DNA of 64,000 bases from Sphaerimonospora thailandensis (GCF_016863115.1 NZ_BOOG01000010.1:25100-89099), one strand, 5' to 3'. Shown: positions 45,234 through 56,416, numbered from the stretch's first letter. The notes: generated by a model from the sequence alone, not told the origin. Program-made: numbers and translations.

Positions 45234-46874
45234 TCACAGAGACAGGGCGATCCAGAGCTCGGCACGCGCCGCTGGGTCGTCGAGGTCGCGGCCGAGCAGT
45301 TCGCTCACCCGTCTCATCCGGTATCTGAGCGTGTGCCGGTGCACGCCGAGCCGCTGTGCCGCCGCGTCCCAGTGACCGTTGCACGTCAGGTAGGCGCGCA
45401 GCGATTCGACCAGATCGGCCCGGGAGCCGTACTCCCGCAGCGGCGCGAGGAGCGCGGCGGCGAACGACGCCCCCGCGGCGGGATCGAGCAGGGACAGCAG
45501 CCCCTGGCCGGCGAGGTCGGGGAAGCGCACGACAGGTTTGGCGGGGGTGGCCGAGGCGAGCGCCCGCTCGGCCTGGTCCAGGCCGGCGGCGAGATCCCCC
45601 GCGACATTCCCTGCGACGCGCCCGGCGGTATCGTCCGCGGAGCCTTCGACGGTGACCACTCCGGGAGAGCTCACGCCCACCCGGCCGTGCCTGCCCGCGA
45701 TCTCCGCGATCGCCTCCGCCTCCGCGGCGGGAGTGATCGCCACCAGCAGGCCGCCTCGGGGAGCCGTGAAGCAGGGCAGCGCCTCGGCGAGGTCGTCGAG
45801 ATCGACGTCGGCGTGAGCGCACGCCAGCACGGACAGCGGCCCCCGCGGCAGCTGGGGCGGCTGGGGCGGCTTCCGCGCCGGCGGCCCGGCCTGCCGTCCC
45901 GGTTTCCCGCTCAGCGCCGCCAGCGCCTCCTCGGCCGCCCCGACCTCGCCCGCGAGCAGCAGGCTCAGCGCCGCCGCCCGCACCCGGGCCTCGGCGGCCC
46001 GCTGCTCGCGGCCTCGCGCCCGCTCCTGCTCGATGGAGAGCGTCAGCAGCGAACCGGCCGCGTTGACGATCGTGTGCCGGGTCGGGGAGAACGGCCGGCT
46101 CGACCCGACCGCGAAGAACGCACGGCGGCCGAGCGGCTGGACGATCACGTGCTCGTCCGGGCCGGCCAGCGCCACACTGGAAAGCGTGGGCGTCCGCCTC
46201 AGCCGGATCAGCTCCGGCTCCAGCGTCCGCGCCGCCGCCTCCGCCCAACCCGGCTCCCGGCCCCCCGCCGTTCCGGCTGCGCTGCCGGTGACGCCGGTGA
46301 CGCCGGTGACGTGGCCGGTGACGTGGCCGGTCACGTGGGCCGCGTGCCGTACGGCCCCGGTCTCGTCGAGCAGGAGCACCCAGCCGCCGATCTCGCGGGC
46401 CAGACGGTCGATGACGGCCTCGACGCCCTCCGGCTGGAGGGCGGCGCGGGTGAGGCGTCCCTGAGCGGCGAAGGCCCGGCTGATCTCCTCGTACTGCTCG
46501 GCCGCGAGCAGCTCGCTGACCGCCTTGCCTATCGCGATGAACGGAGTGTCCCTCGGCACCTCGAACAGCGGCAGCCCCTCGGCCTCCGCCGCCGCGACGA
46601 AGCTCGGCGGGACGGCCCCGTGGCTGAGCCCCACACCGAACCCCAGGCCGGCGGCGCCGCGTGCGACCAACCGCGAGACGTACGGCACGGCGTCGGCGTC
46701 GGCGAGGCGCATGCCGGTCGTCAGCACCAGCTCGCCGCCCTCCAGGAACGGGGTGGGATCCTCCAGTTCGCTGACCGCGACCCAGCGAACCGGCCGGTCC
46801 AGCCTCTCCCGCCCGGCCAGCACGACGAGGTGGAGCGGCGCGATCGTCGCCACCCGTCGCAACGTGGGTGCCAC
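45234..46874 (-). CDS. PucR family transcriptional regulator
   Basis: This 546-residue protein has an N-terminal PucR sensor domain (L-V-V-L-A-G-R-E-R-L-D-R-P-V-R-W and E-L-V-L-T-T-G-M near residue 50) and a C-terminal PucR HTH_30 domain (L-R-A-Y-L-T-C-N-G-H-W-D-A-A-A-Q, then H-T-L-R-Y-R-M-R). Such proteins activate amine, purine or GABA catabolism genes. The divergent gene is gabT, 103 bases away. A G-V-T/H-V-T-G repeat near residue 195 reflects a GTGACG-based DNA repeat. Start GTG at 46874 follows GGAGG. Confidence 0.88.
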   Translation of the reverse strand: MAPTLRRVATIAPLHLVVLAGRERLDRPVRWVAVSELEDPTPFLEGGELVLTTGMRLADADAVPYVSRLVARGAAGLGFGVGLSHGAVPPSFVAAAEAEGLPLFEVPRDTPFIAIGKAVSELLAAEQYEEISRAFAAQGRLTRAALQPEGVEAVIDRLAREIGGWVLLLDETGAVRHAAHVTGHVTGHVTGVTGVTGSAAGTAGGREPGWAEAAARTLEPELIRLRRTPTLSSVALAGPDEHVIVQPLGRRAFFAVGSSRPFSPTRHTIVNAAGSLLTLSIEQERARGREQRAAEARVRAAALSLLLAGEVGAAEEALAALSGKPGRQAGPPARKPPQPPQLPRGPLSVLACAHADVDLDDLAEALPCFTAPRGGLLVAITPAAEAEAIAEIAGRHGRVGVSSPGVVTVEGSADDTAGRVAGNVAGDLAAGLDQAERALASATPAKPVVRFPDLAGQGLLSLLDPAAGASFAAALLAPLREYGSRADLVESLRAYLTCNGHWDAAAQRLGVHRHTLRYRMRRVSELLGRDLDDPAARAELWIALSL

Positions 46875-46929
46875 GCCCCCTCCATCCGCGAATTTGTCCG
46901 AGACGGCCAAAATGCCTGACTAATTCTTC

Positions 46930-46944
46930 CATATCGACATATCG
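46930..46944. promoter_or_regulatory. Direct repeat in the PucR-gabT promoter region
   Basis: CATATCG occurs twice, at 46930-46936 and 46938-46944, with one base between copies. It sits midway between the divergent starts in AT-richer DNA and could be a binding site for the PucR regulator. Confidence 0.4.
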
Positions 46945-46977
46945 GGAGAATCGGGGGTGCGCCATACCTTCGGAAGC

Positions 46978-48336
46978 ATGAGCACTGCCACCACGGCAGG
47001 CGGCCCGGGGCTTCCCCAGGAGCGCCGCCTCGTCACCGAGATCCCCGGCCCCCGGTCCCGGGAGATGTTCGCACGCAAGCAGACCGCCGTGCCGCCGGGC
47101 ATCGGCACCACACTGCCCGTCTTCGTGACCCACGCCGGTGGCGGTGTGGTGGTCGACGCCGACGGCAACTCACTGATCGACTTCGGCTCCGGCATCGCCG
47201 TCACCAACGTCGGCAACGCGGCCCCGCGCGTGGTCGAACGGGTGAGCCGGCAGGTCGCCGACTTCACCCACACCTGCTTCATGATCACGCCGTACGAGTC
47301 GTACGTCGAGGTCTGCGAGAAGCTCAACGAGCTGACCCCGGGCGACCACGAGAAGCGGACGTTCCTCGTCAACAGCGGCGCGGAGGCCGTGGAGAACGCG
47401 GTGAAGGTGGCGCGGCACGCCACCGGGCGGCAGGCGGTCGTGGTGTTCGATCACGGCTATCACGGCCGGACGCTGCTCACCATGAGCCTGACGGCCAAGA
47501 ACATGCCGTACAAGCATCGGTTCGGGCCGTTCGCGCCCGAAGTTTACCGCGCGCCGCTGGCCTACCCGTTCCGCTGGCCGACGGGGCCGGACAACTGCGC
47601 GGACGAGGCCGCCGCCCAGACCATCGATATGATCAACAAGCAGATCGGCGCGGAGAACGTGGCCGCCGTCGTGATCGAGCCGATCGCGGGCGAGGGCGGC
47701 TTCATCGTGCCGGCGCGCGGCTTCCTCTCGAAGATCGTTGAGTTCTGCCGGGCGAACGGCATCGTCTTCGTCGCCGACGAGGTCCAGACGGGCTTCGCGC
47801 GTACCGGCGATCTGTTCGCCTGCGAGGACGAGGGCATCGTGCCGGACATCATCTGTACGGCCAAGGGCATCGCGGGCGGCCTGCCGCTCGCCGCCGTGAC
47901 CGGTCGCGCGGAACTGCTGGACGCCGTGCACGTCGGCGGGCTCGGCGGGACCTATGGCGGCAACCCGCTCGCCTGCGAGGCGGCCCTCGGCGTGATCGAG
48001 ACCATCCAGGAGGACAAGCTCGTCGAACGCGCCCGGCGCATCGGCGAGATCATGCTGCCCCGCCTGCGCGCGCTCCAGCGGCGCTCCCCCATCATCGGCG
48101 ACGTGCGCGGGCGCGGTGCGATGATCGCGATCGAACTGGCGGACCCGGCGACCGGAGATCCGGTGCCGGCCGGGGAGATCGCGCAGCGCTGCCACGCACA
48201 GGGGCTGCTGGCGCTCACCGCGGGGACCTACGGCAACGTGCTGCGCTTCCTGCCGCCGCTGGTCATCCCGGATCACCTGCTCGAAGAGGGCCTCTCCATC
48301 CTGGAGAACATCCTTGGAGGGGACAACACCGTTTAA
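46978..48336 (+). CDS. gabT: 4-aminobutyrate aminotransferase
   Basis: This 452-residue class III aminotransferase transfers the amino group of GABA to 2-oxoglutarate, giving succinate semialdehyde. PLP contacts include N-S-G-A-E-A-V-E-N (~residue 130) and V-V-F-D-H-G-Y-H-G-R, the aspartate in F-V-A-D-E-V-Q-T-G-F, and the lysine in C-T-A-K-G-I-A-G-G-L-P. The E-P-I-A-G-E-G-G segment is characteristic of GabT. It is divergently placed with a PucR regulator and followed by a strong terminator, so it is a single-gene unit. Confidence 0.94.
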   Translation: MSTATTAGGPGLPQERRLVTEIPGPRSREMFARKQTAVPPGIGTTLPVFVTHAGGGVVVDADGNSLIDFGSGIAVTNVGNAAPRVVERVSRQVADFTHTCFMITPYESYVEVCEKLNELTPGDHEKRTFLVNSGAEAVENAVKVARHATGRQAVVVFDHGYHGRTLLTMSLTAKNMPYKHRFGPFAPEVYRAPLAYPFRWPTGPDNCADEAAAQTIDMINKQIGAENVAAVVIEPIAGEGGFIVPARGFLSKIVEFCRANGIVFVADEVQTGFARTGDLFACEDEGIVPDIICTAKGIAGGLPLAAVTGRAELLDAVHVGGLGGTYGGNPLACEAALGVIETIQEDKLVERARRIGEIMLPRLRALQRRSPIIGDVRGRGAMIAIELADPATGDPVPAGEIAQRCHAQGLLALTAGTYGNVLRFLPPLVIPDHLLEEGLSILENILGGDNTV

Positions 48337-48348
48337 ACAACACTAAAT

Positions 48349-48381
48349 GGGGCACCCGGGTTAATACTGGGTGTCCCTTTT
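48349..48381 (+). terminator. Intrinsic terminator after gabT
   Basis: GGGGCACCC (48349-48357) pairs with GGGTGTCCC (48369-48377) with one G-U pair, and TTTT follows at 48378-48381. It begins 12 bases after the gabT stop. Confidence 0.85.
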
Positions 48382-48498
48382 GTTGTCATACGGCTTGTGC
48401 CATGCCGCGATTTAACCGGAGTTTGGCCTACCACGCGCCGATCACGAAGGGTAACCGCGTTATAACGGTTCCGATACGCGATCGAGGGGGGACCTCCA

Positions 48499-48747
48499 AT
48501 GGCCTGGAACCCGAACGGCGCCGGCAGGCTCATGCTGACGTTCGACCCGGCCGGCCTGACGACGACGCAACGTGACGGTGACGCCTGCGTCGTGTGCCAC
48601 AAGAAGTGGCCCCGCCCCCGCGTCAGGGTCGGCCTGCTCCCCGACAACGCCCCCGTTCACGCCTGCGAAGACTGCGCCGAAGCTCTGCTGCCCGTGCCCG
48701 AGGGCAAGGTGCCACTGCCACGCCGTTCCCGCGCCGCCACATCCTGA
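48499..48747 (+). CDS. Small zinc-ribbon-like protein
   Basis: This 82-residue protein has two C-x2-C pairs (C-V-V-C near residue 30 and C-E-D-C near 55), a likely zinc-binding treble. It begins M-A-W-N-P-N-G-A-G-R-L-M-L-T-F-D-P-A, and the tail is basic. I know of no defined function for it. A GAGGGGGGAC ribosome binding site precedes it. It lies upstream of a membrane-protein gene 50 bases away and might be cotranscribed. Confidence 0.75.
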   Translation: MAWNPNGAGRLMLTFDPAGLTTTQRDGDACVVCHKKWPRPRVRVGLLPDNAPVHACEDCAEALLPVPEGKVPLPRRSRAATS

Positions 48748-48797
48748 TCACTCCTTGGGTCTCCCGCTCGGAGATCGCAAAGTACGATAATCGGGGC

Positions 48798-50033
48798 ATG
48801 AACGACACGCGGATCCCCGCCGCGTCACCATCGGCGCCGACGCCGGCGCTGGCCGCGCTGTCGGCCGGAGCAGCCGCAATCCATTTCGGCGTCATGCCCG
48901 GTCACTTCAGTGCGTCCCTGGCGCACGGCGTCTTCTTCGCCTTCGTGGGCTGGGCCCAGCTCGCCTGGGCGGCGGCCGCGCTCACCGGGCGGGGCGCCGG
49001 TCAGAACGTGCTCCTGACCGGCGCGTTCTTCAACCTGGCGGTGCTCGTGATCTGGCTGGTCGGCACGACGGCCGGGCTCCCCTTCGGCCCCGGCGCGTGG
49101 ACGCCGCAGCCCGCCCAGGCGCCCGACCTGCTGTGCGCGACCCTGGAGCTCATGCTGATCGCGGGCTCGCTCGTGCTGGCCGAGCGCCGGACGCCGCCGG
49201 GAACCGTACCTTCCGAACCTCTGCCTTCTGGAGCTCTGCCTTCTGGAGCTCCGCCTTCTGGAACCGGGCCGGCCGAGGACGAACCGGCTCACGCCGGGCC
49301 CTTCCCAGCCGTGCTTTCCTGGCCCGTGCTTTCCTGGGTTGGGCGACCCTGGGTGAGGCGCCTCAGCGTGGCGACGCTGTCCGGCCTGGTGGCCGTCGGC
49401 GTCGCCGCCTCGTTCACCCCATCGATCGCGGCCTCCGTCTCCACAGCACTGGCGGAGTCGGCGAGTTCGACGAGCCCCGCCGACCCGCGCCTCGGCCACC
49501 ACCATCACGGGACCGCCGCGGCGGCGCCCGACGCCCAGAACGCGGGGGATCAGAACACGGGAGCCCAGAACACGGGCGCGCAGGCCGCCGTCGCCAACGC
49601 ACTGCTGGAGGTGACGAGACGGGAGGCGACCAAGCGCTGGCCCACCGCGCGCGACGCGGAAAAGGACGGGTACGAGAGCTGGACGGAGGGCGAGGGCGTG
49701 CGACAGCTCGCCAAGCCCGCGCTGCTCGACGACGGCGCGGCCCTCGACCCGGCACGGCCCGAAGCGCTGGTCTACTACGAAAAGCCCGACGGTTCCTCGA
49801 CGCTGCTCGGCGTGGTCTACATCATGCCGCCCGGCCTGCCGGGACCCGCCGTCGCCGGCCCGCTCACCCCGTGGCAGCCGTACCCGGTTCCCTGTCCGGC
49901 GAGCTCGTGCACAGGCCCCCAGGGAATGTCCGACATGCTGCGCGTCTGGCTGGTCGACTACCCGGGCGGCCCGTTCGCCGACGCCACCGGCGCCGGCCTG
50001 AAGTCCGCCATCGACCAACTGACCACCAGCTGA
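48798..50033 (+). CDS. Multi-pass membrane protein with His-rich linker
   Basis: This is a 411-residue protein. The first ~125 residues hold about four hydrophobic spans (A-A-I-H-F-G-V-M-P-G-H-F, W-A-Q-L-A-W-A-A-A-A-L). A Pro/Ser-rich stretch with P-S-G-A-L repeats follows, then another membrane span near 195-220. An extracellular part starts with H-H-H-H and continues into a C-terminal domain (R-R-E-A-T-K-R-W-P-T-A-R-D-A-E-K-D-G-Y) that ends in W-L-V-D-Y-P-G-G-P-F. I do not recognise its function. The histidine run suggests a metal role. Confidence 0.75.
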   Translation: MNDTRIPAASPSAPTPALAALSAGAAAIHFGVMPGHFSASLAHGVFFAFVGWAQLAWAAAALTGRGAGQNVLLTGAFFNLAVLVIWLVGTTAGLPFGPGAWTPQPAQAPDLLCATLELMLIAGSLVLAERRTPPGTVPSEPLPSGALPSGAPPSGTGPAEDEPAHAGPFPAVLSWPVLSWVGRPWVRRLSVATLSGLVAVGVAASFTPSIAASVSTALAESASSTSPADPRLGHHHHGTAAAAPDAQNAGDQNTGAQNTGAQAAVANALLEVTRREATKRWPTARDAEKDGYESWTEGEGVRQLAKPALLDDGAALDPARPEALVYYEKPDGSSTLLGVVYIMPPGLPGPAVAGPLTPWQPYPVPCPASSCTGPQGMSDMLRVWLVDYPGGPFADATGAGLKSAIDQLTTS

Positions 50034-50072
50034 CCCGCCCCTCCCGTGATGTGAGGGGGGTGGGGGTGGGTG

Positions 50073-51338
50073 TCAGCCGGCCACCTGGGACCAGCGGGCG
50101 ATCCACTGGTCGTAGTCGGCGGGGCGGACGGCGAAGTAGACGCCCTTGAACGCGCCCGGCTCGCCCACCCGGTAGTCCACGCAGACCCGCCGGGCGCGGC
50201 CGGTGCAGGCACTGGGGTTGGCGGGGGCGAACCCGGTCCAGGCCGACGCCTGACGTTGCACGTCCGCCGAGCTCGTCCAGGTGAGCCACCGGTACGCGCA
50301 CGATGGGTGGGCGGCCTGTGCCGACACCAACCAGGAGTCGACCCAGCCGGTCACCGGCCGGTCGCCGACCGCTCGCACCGGCCTGTCGCCGCGGCTCAGC
50401 ACGTCCCGGTGGTACGGCGTGGCCTGGGCGAGCCGTACGGAACCCGTGGCGAAGCCCTTGACGACATCGATGGGATCACTCCAGAAGACCCGTTTGTCCG
50501 GCTTGTCGAACAGCTCGGCCGCCGCGTCGAGTTGGTCCGGGGTCAGCTTGAACGGATCCTTGATGCGCGCGCCACGATCTCTCAGCACCAGCGCGGCGTC
50601 GGCCAGCGACAGCGGGCTGTCCCTGAACATGACCGGCCCCTCGTCCTCGAAGATCGCGTCCGCGCCGTCCGGCTCGACCTCGCTCGAGTCGTAGAGCACC
50701 TCGTTGAGACCCCACAGGTACGGCACGCCGTACACCCGGCCGTCCTCGGCCGACGACTCGCGCAGCCGCTTGGGAATCTCGCCGTAACCGGGGAGCAGCG
50801 CGGTGTTCAGCGGCGCGGCCTTCCGCTCGGCGATCAGCCTTCCCGCGACCTCGGGCGGTGCCGAGATCACGTCGAAGGACGACGGGGCGGGCACGCCTGC
50901 CCCGTCGTCTCGTGAGGGGTCGTAGGACTTGAGGCTGACCTTGCAACCGGTCGTCTTCTCGAACTCCCCGACCCAGCTGACCTTGGGGTCGGTGCCGCCC
51001 CACTCGACGTAGCCGTTGAGGGCGAGCACACGGACCATCCGCTCGCCGGGACCGATCGACGCGAGCGGCGCCGGACCGGGTCCGGACGCCTGCGCGGAGG
51101 GAGATGGCGACGCCGATGGAGACGGCGACGGAGACTGCGATGGCGACGGAGAGGCGGAATCCGGCAGGACGGCGGCCGCGACGCGCTCGGCCGCCTGCCC
51201 GGCCACCGGCGTGCCCGGTGTCCCGGCCTCCTGCCCTACGCTCGCGGCACGTTGTCCGCCTCCGCCGGTCCCGCCGCATGCCGTGGCCAGCAACCCGGTC
51301 ACCGAGACGGCGACCACCAGTCGGTGCGTACGGCTCAC
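50073..51338 (-). CDS. Extracellular solute-binding lipoprotein, orphan
   Basis: This 421-residue protein resembles spermidine/putrescine-type binding proteins. An N-terminal signal ends L-L-A-T-A-C-G-G, with Cys as lipid anchor (the -3 position is Ala rather than Leu). A Ser-Pro rich linker (residues ~60-85) precedes the binding fold, which includes L-N-G-Y-V-E-W-G-G and V-P-Y-L-W-G-L-N-E-V. No permease or ATPase gene is adjacent, so it must use components encoded elsewhere or act as a sensor. GTG starts at 51338 and 51365 are both possible; the former is nearer the signal core. Confidence 0.85.
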   Translation of the reverse strand: MSRTHRLVVAVSVTGLLATACGGTGGGGQRAASVGQEAGTPGTPVAGQAAERVAAAVLPDSASPSPSQSPSPSPSASPSPSAQASGPGPAPLASIGPGERMVRVLALNGYVEWGGTDPKVSWVGEFEKTTGCKVSLKSYDPSRDDGAGVPAPSSFDVISAPPEVAGRLIAERKAAPLNTALLPGYGEIPKRLRESSAEDGRVYGVPYLWGLNEVLYDSSEVEPDGADAIFEDEGPVMFRDSPLSLADAALVLRDRGARIKDPFKLTPDQLDAAAELFDKPDKRVFWSDPIDVVKGFATGSVRLAQATPYHRDVLSRGDRPVRAVGDRPVTGWVDSWLVSAQAAHPSCAYRWLTWTSSADVQRQASAWTGFAPANPSACTGRARRVCVDYRVGEPGAFKGVYFAVRPADYDQWIARWSQVAG

Positions 51339-51429
51339 GCGAACGACCCCCCCGAACCCCGACACGATCTCGCCATGAGCCTACTGCGCCGCTCCCCCAC
51401 CTTTTCGAGGCGAGAAAAGCGAGCTAGAA

Positions 51430-51927
51430 ATGGATATGACCAAGTGGACGAAGGGCTTATCGGTTGCGACGGCGACGATAGCGCTGACGGGTGCTCTCCC
51501 AACTCTCCCGGCCGAGGCCACGAGTTCGGCACAGCCGACGTCGATATCTGTCTCGTCACATGCCCTGGGAGAGGCCGTCAATCTCAAGCTCACCGAGAAG
51601 ACCCGTCACAAGCTCGCCGACGCCTTCTGGAATCAGTACTACGGGAAATATCAGCCGCGACCCAGCCGCAGCAAGGTGGACGGGCCGAAGAACGTCTACT
51701 ACGGGAAGATCAAAGGTGCGACCCGCGCGAAGGACGTGTACTGGGCGGTCGGCAACATCGGCATCAAGGGCGACCCGGTCAGCTATCAGGACGGCCCGCA
51801 CGTGTGGCGCAAGCGTGGTCACGGTGCCTGGTCGTACCGGGGTGACACCGGCGGCTGCCTGAACAAGGCGCCGAAGGCACTGCTGAAGATATGGCACCTG
51901 TCCTACCTGTGGTGCCACTACTCCTGA
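51430..51927 (+). CDS. Small secreted protein, unknown
   Basis: This 165-residue protein has a signal peptide in residues 1-30 (W-T-K-G-L-S-V-A-T-A-T-I-A-L-T-G then A-L-P-T-L-P-A-E-A). The mature part has basic and aromatic content (F-W-N-Q-Y-Y-G-K-Y, D-V-Y-W-A-V-G) and two cysteines (G-G-C-L and L-W-C-H) near the C-terminus that could form a disulfide. No family is recognised. It is divergent from the orphan binding protein gene by 91 bases. Confidence 0.7.
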   Translation: MDMTKWTKGLSVATATIALTGALPTLPAEATSSAQPTSISVSSHALGEAVNLKLTEKTRHKLADAFWNQYYGKYQPRPSRSKVDGPKNVYYGKIKGATRAKDVYWAVGNIGIKGDPVSYQDGPHVWRKRGHGAWSYRGDTGGCLNKAPKALLKIWHLSYLWCHYS

Positions 51928-51972
51928 CGGCATGGCACCTGTCGGCATGCGTTCAGAGCCGTGACCATCGGG

Positions 51973-52012
51973 CCGGAGCCACGTCCGCGTGAAGTGCGCG
52001 ACGCGGCTCCGG
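51973..52012. terminator. Bidirectional hairpin between convergent genes
   Basis: CCGGAGCC pairs with GGCTCCGG, extended inward by CGTC/GACG-like and GCG/CGC pairs with small mismatches. It lies between the small secreted protein and the dehydrogenase, which converge. Confidence 0.6.
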
Positions 52013-52022
52013 GCGGATGACA

Positions 52023-53502
<1,480 letters not shown>

Positions 53503-53519
<17 letters not shown>

Positions 53520-54834
53520 TGATGGTCTCCAGAGCGGTGACGAGGATGCCCAGCCCCTCACGGGCCTCGTCTTCGGTGAGCGTGAGCGGCGGGGCCATCC
53601 GCAGAGCGTTGCCGTAGAGGCCGCCCTTGCCGATGAGCAGGCCGAGCTTCTTGGTCTCCTCCATGAAGCGTACGGCGAGCGCGGGGGCCGGCGCCCCGGT
53701 GGCGGGATCGACCAGCTCGACGGCGAACATCAACCCCTTGCCCCGTACGTCGCCGACGACGGGCAGGCGGGTCGCGGCCTCGCGCAGGCCGCCGATGATG
53801 ATCTCACCGGTCCTGGCGGCGTTGGCCTGCAGGTCATGATCGAGCACGTAGTCGAGGGTCGCCCCGGCCGCCGCCATCGAGATCGGGTTGCCGCCGAACG
53901 TGGCGACGCCGGCGGCGTGCGGGCCGTCCATCAGGTCACCCCTGGCGACCACGCCGCCGACCGCGAAGCCGTTCCCCAGGCCCTTGGCGAACGTCATCAT
54001 GTCGGGGGTCACGCCGTGGTTGTGGATGCCGAAGAACGCCGAGCCGGTACGGCCCCAGCCCGTCTGGACCTCGTCGGAGACGAACAGGATGCCCTCCTCG
54101 TCGAGGACCTCCTTGTAGGCGGCGAACAGGCCGTCGGGGGCCATCGTGAAGCCGCCGACGCCCTGGATCGGCTCGGCGATCAGCGCGGCGACGTCCTTGG
54201 TTACGGCGGTGGCGAGCACGTGGCGCAGGTCGTCGACGCACGCCGCGATGTAGTCGGCGTCCGACATCCCGCGGAACTGGGCGAGGTGCTGGTCCGTGCC
54301 GTGCAGGAAGTGCACGTTCAGCGGTGAGAGCGAGTTGTTCTTCCAGGAGCGGTTGGAGGTGACGCTGATCGCGCCGAACGATCTGCCGTGGTAGCTCTGC
54401 CGCATGGCGAGCACCTGGTCGGATCCACGCGCGTACGTCGCCAGCAGCAGGGCGGTCTCGTTCGCCTCTGTGCCGGAGTTGGTGAAGAACACCTTCGCGT
54501 CCGGGATGCCCGACAGCCGGGCGATCTTCTCGGCCAGCTCGATCTGCCCGCGGAGGAGGTAGACCGTGGAGGTGTGCACCACCCCGGTGGCGAGCTGCCG
54601 TTCCACGGCCTCCCGCACCTCGGGGATGTCGTACCCGATCATGTTGGTCAGGATGCCCGCGAAGAAGTCGAGATAGCTCTTCCCGGAGGCGTCGACGACA
54701 CGGTTGCCCTTGCCGCTGACGATCTCGATGGGCTCGTCGTAGTACAGGCCTGCCCAGTTGGGCATGACCGCGCGGTGGCGGGCGAGCAGACCATCGGTCT
54801 GCGACATCGGTGTGGAATTGGGCGAGTCCGGCAT
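53503..54834 (-). CDS. Class III aminotransferase (beta-alanine/3-aminoisobutyrate type)
   Basis: This 443-residue PLP enzyme has N-S-G-T-E-A-N-E-T-A near residue 115, the conserved Y-H-G-R-S-F-G segment, S-D-E-V-Q-T-G-W-G-R, and the PLP lysine in F-A-K-G-L-G-N-G. It resembles AGXT2-type alanine-glyoxylate and beta-alanine aminotransferases rather than GABA-specific ones. Product semialdehyde would feed the mmsA product, whose gene overlaps this one by 17 bases. It heads the pair. Confidence 0.9.
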
Positions 54835-54931
54835 GCTTCGAGTATCCCTGCTGCTAGGAGTAATGGCACACCCGTCAACATGTCGCCGTTTTTCAAGCTG
54901 ACCTTACAGTTCGATAGATGCCCGCATCTCC

Positions 54932-56416
54932 TCACGACGAGGCGACGGGTTGCGGTTCGGGAGTGGGCCGTACGGCGGGCCCGCCGCGCAGGACCAGCAG
55001 GGCGACCACCGCGGCGAGCAGGCAGAAGCCGGCGCCGATCCACGAGCCGAACGACATCGCCGACACGAACGCCTCCCTCGCGGTCCGGGCGGTCCCCGCG
55101 TCGCCGAGCCGGAGCGCCACCTCGATCGACTCCCGGGCCGCGCCGGGAGCGCTCTCGGGCATGCCCGCGGTGTAGACCCCGGCGAGCACGCTGCCCAGCA
55201 CGGCGATGCCGAGCGCCGACCCGGTCTGCTGCACGGTGTCGTTGAGCGCGGAACCCACCCCCGCCTGCTCAGGCGGCACCGCCCCCATCAGCGTGGCGTA
55301 CGCCGCGGGCCCCGCGAGACCCCCGCCCACTCCGATGACCAGCAGCGCGGCGACCAGCATGCCGTACCCGTCGGCCGGGCCGATGGAGGCGAGCACGCCG
55401 AAACCGAGCGCCACGACGGCCATGCCGGTCACGACGAGGGTCCGGTTGCTGACCCGCTGGCCGAGCCCGGCGCCCACGGCGTTGAACAGCGCGGCGGAGA
55501 CGGCGTACGGCAGCAGCGCCAGCCCCGCTCGCATCGGCCCGTAGCCCAGCACGAACTGCAGGTGCTGGGTGAGCATGAGCAGCACCGCCCCGACGCCGAA
55601 CGACATCAGGACGATCGAGAACGACGCGCCGCTGAAGTTTCGGTCGCGGAACAGGCCGAGCGGCAGCATCGGATGCGCGCAGCGGCGCTCCCAGAGCACG
55701 AACGCGCCCAGCACGAGCACGGCCACCGCCGCGCCGGCCGACACCCGCGTCGAGGTCCAGCCCTCCCTGGGGCCCTCGATGAACACGAAGACCAGCGCGG
55801 TCATGCCGACGACGGACAGCAGCACGCCGAGCGGGTCGAGGTCGCGGGCCGGGCCACGCGACTCGGGCATCAGCGCGACGGCGGCGGCGATCGCGACGAC
55901 CGCGATCGGCACGTTGAGCAGGAACACCGATCCCCACCAGAAGTGCTCGAGCAGGAAGCCGCCCAACGTGGGACCGGCGATCACGCCGAGCATGGCCACG
56001 GCGCTCCAGGCGGCGATCGCCTTGCGCCGCTCGGCGTCGTCGAAGACCGTGATCAGGATCGACAGCGTGCTCGGCATCAGGATCGAGCCGCCGATCCCCA
56101 TCAGCGCACGGGCGCCGATCAACTGCCACGGCTCGGTGACCAGAGTGGCCACCAGCGAGGCGCCGCCGAACAGCGTCAGACCGACGATCAGGAAACGCCT
56201 GCGGCCGTACCGGTCGGACAGGCTGCCCGCGGTGAGCAGCAGTCCGGCGAAGACCAGGATGTAGGCGTCGATGATCCACTGGATGTCGGCGGGGCTCGCC
56301 CCCAGGTCGCGCATGAGAGACGGGATCGCCAGGTTGAGCACGGTGTTGTCCACGACGAGCACCAGCAGGCTCAGGCAGAGCACGCTGAGGATCCACCAGC
56401 GGCGGGGATGGGACAC
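54932..56416 (-). CDS. MFS drug transporter (DHA2/QacA-EmrB type)
   Basis: This 494-residue permease has about 14 hydrophobic segments, with the DHA2 motifs L-D-N-T-V-L-N-like V-V-D-N-T-V-L-N-L-A (span 1), the loop G-S-L-S-D-R-Y-G-R-R-R and the antiporter motif G-V-I-A-G-P-T-L-G-G. The family exports drugs and lipophilic cations with protons. GTG at 56416 has GGAGA 7 bases before it. A TetR gene is divergent, 107 bases away, with a large dyad operator between. This is a classic efflux-pump arrangement. Confidence 0.92.
   Translation of the reverse strand: MSHPRRWWILSVLCLSLLVLVVDNTVLNLAIPSLMRDLGASPADIQWIIDAYILVFAGLLLTAGSLSDRYGRRRFLIVGLTLFGGASLVATLVTEPWQLIGARALMGIGGSILMPSTLSILITVFDDAERRKAIAAWSAVAMLGVIAGPTLGGFLLEHFWWGSVFLLNVPIAVVAIAAAVALMPESRGPARDLDPLGVLLSVVGMTALVFVFIEGPREGWTSTRVSAGAAVAVLVLGAFVLWERRCAHPMLPLGLFRDRNFSGASFSIVLMSFGVGAVLLMLTQHLQFVLGYGPMRAGLALLPYAVSAALFNAVGAGLGQRVSNRTLVVTGMAVVALGFGVLASIGPADGYGMLVAALLVIGVGGGLAGPAAYATLMGAVPPEQAGVGSALNDTVQQTGSALGIAVLGSVLAGVYTAGMPESAPGAARESIEVALRLGDAGTARTAREAFVSAMSFGSWIGAGFCLLAAVVALLVLRGGPAVRPTPEPQPVASS

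Noticed and set aside
44819..45265. Minus-strand 148-codon frame in the 44.8-45.2 kb gap
   Set aside because: No family motif and a weak start context; it overlaps the PucR gene end.
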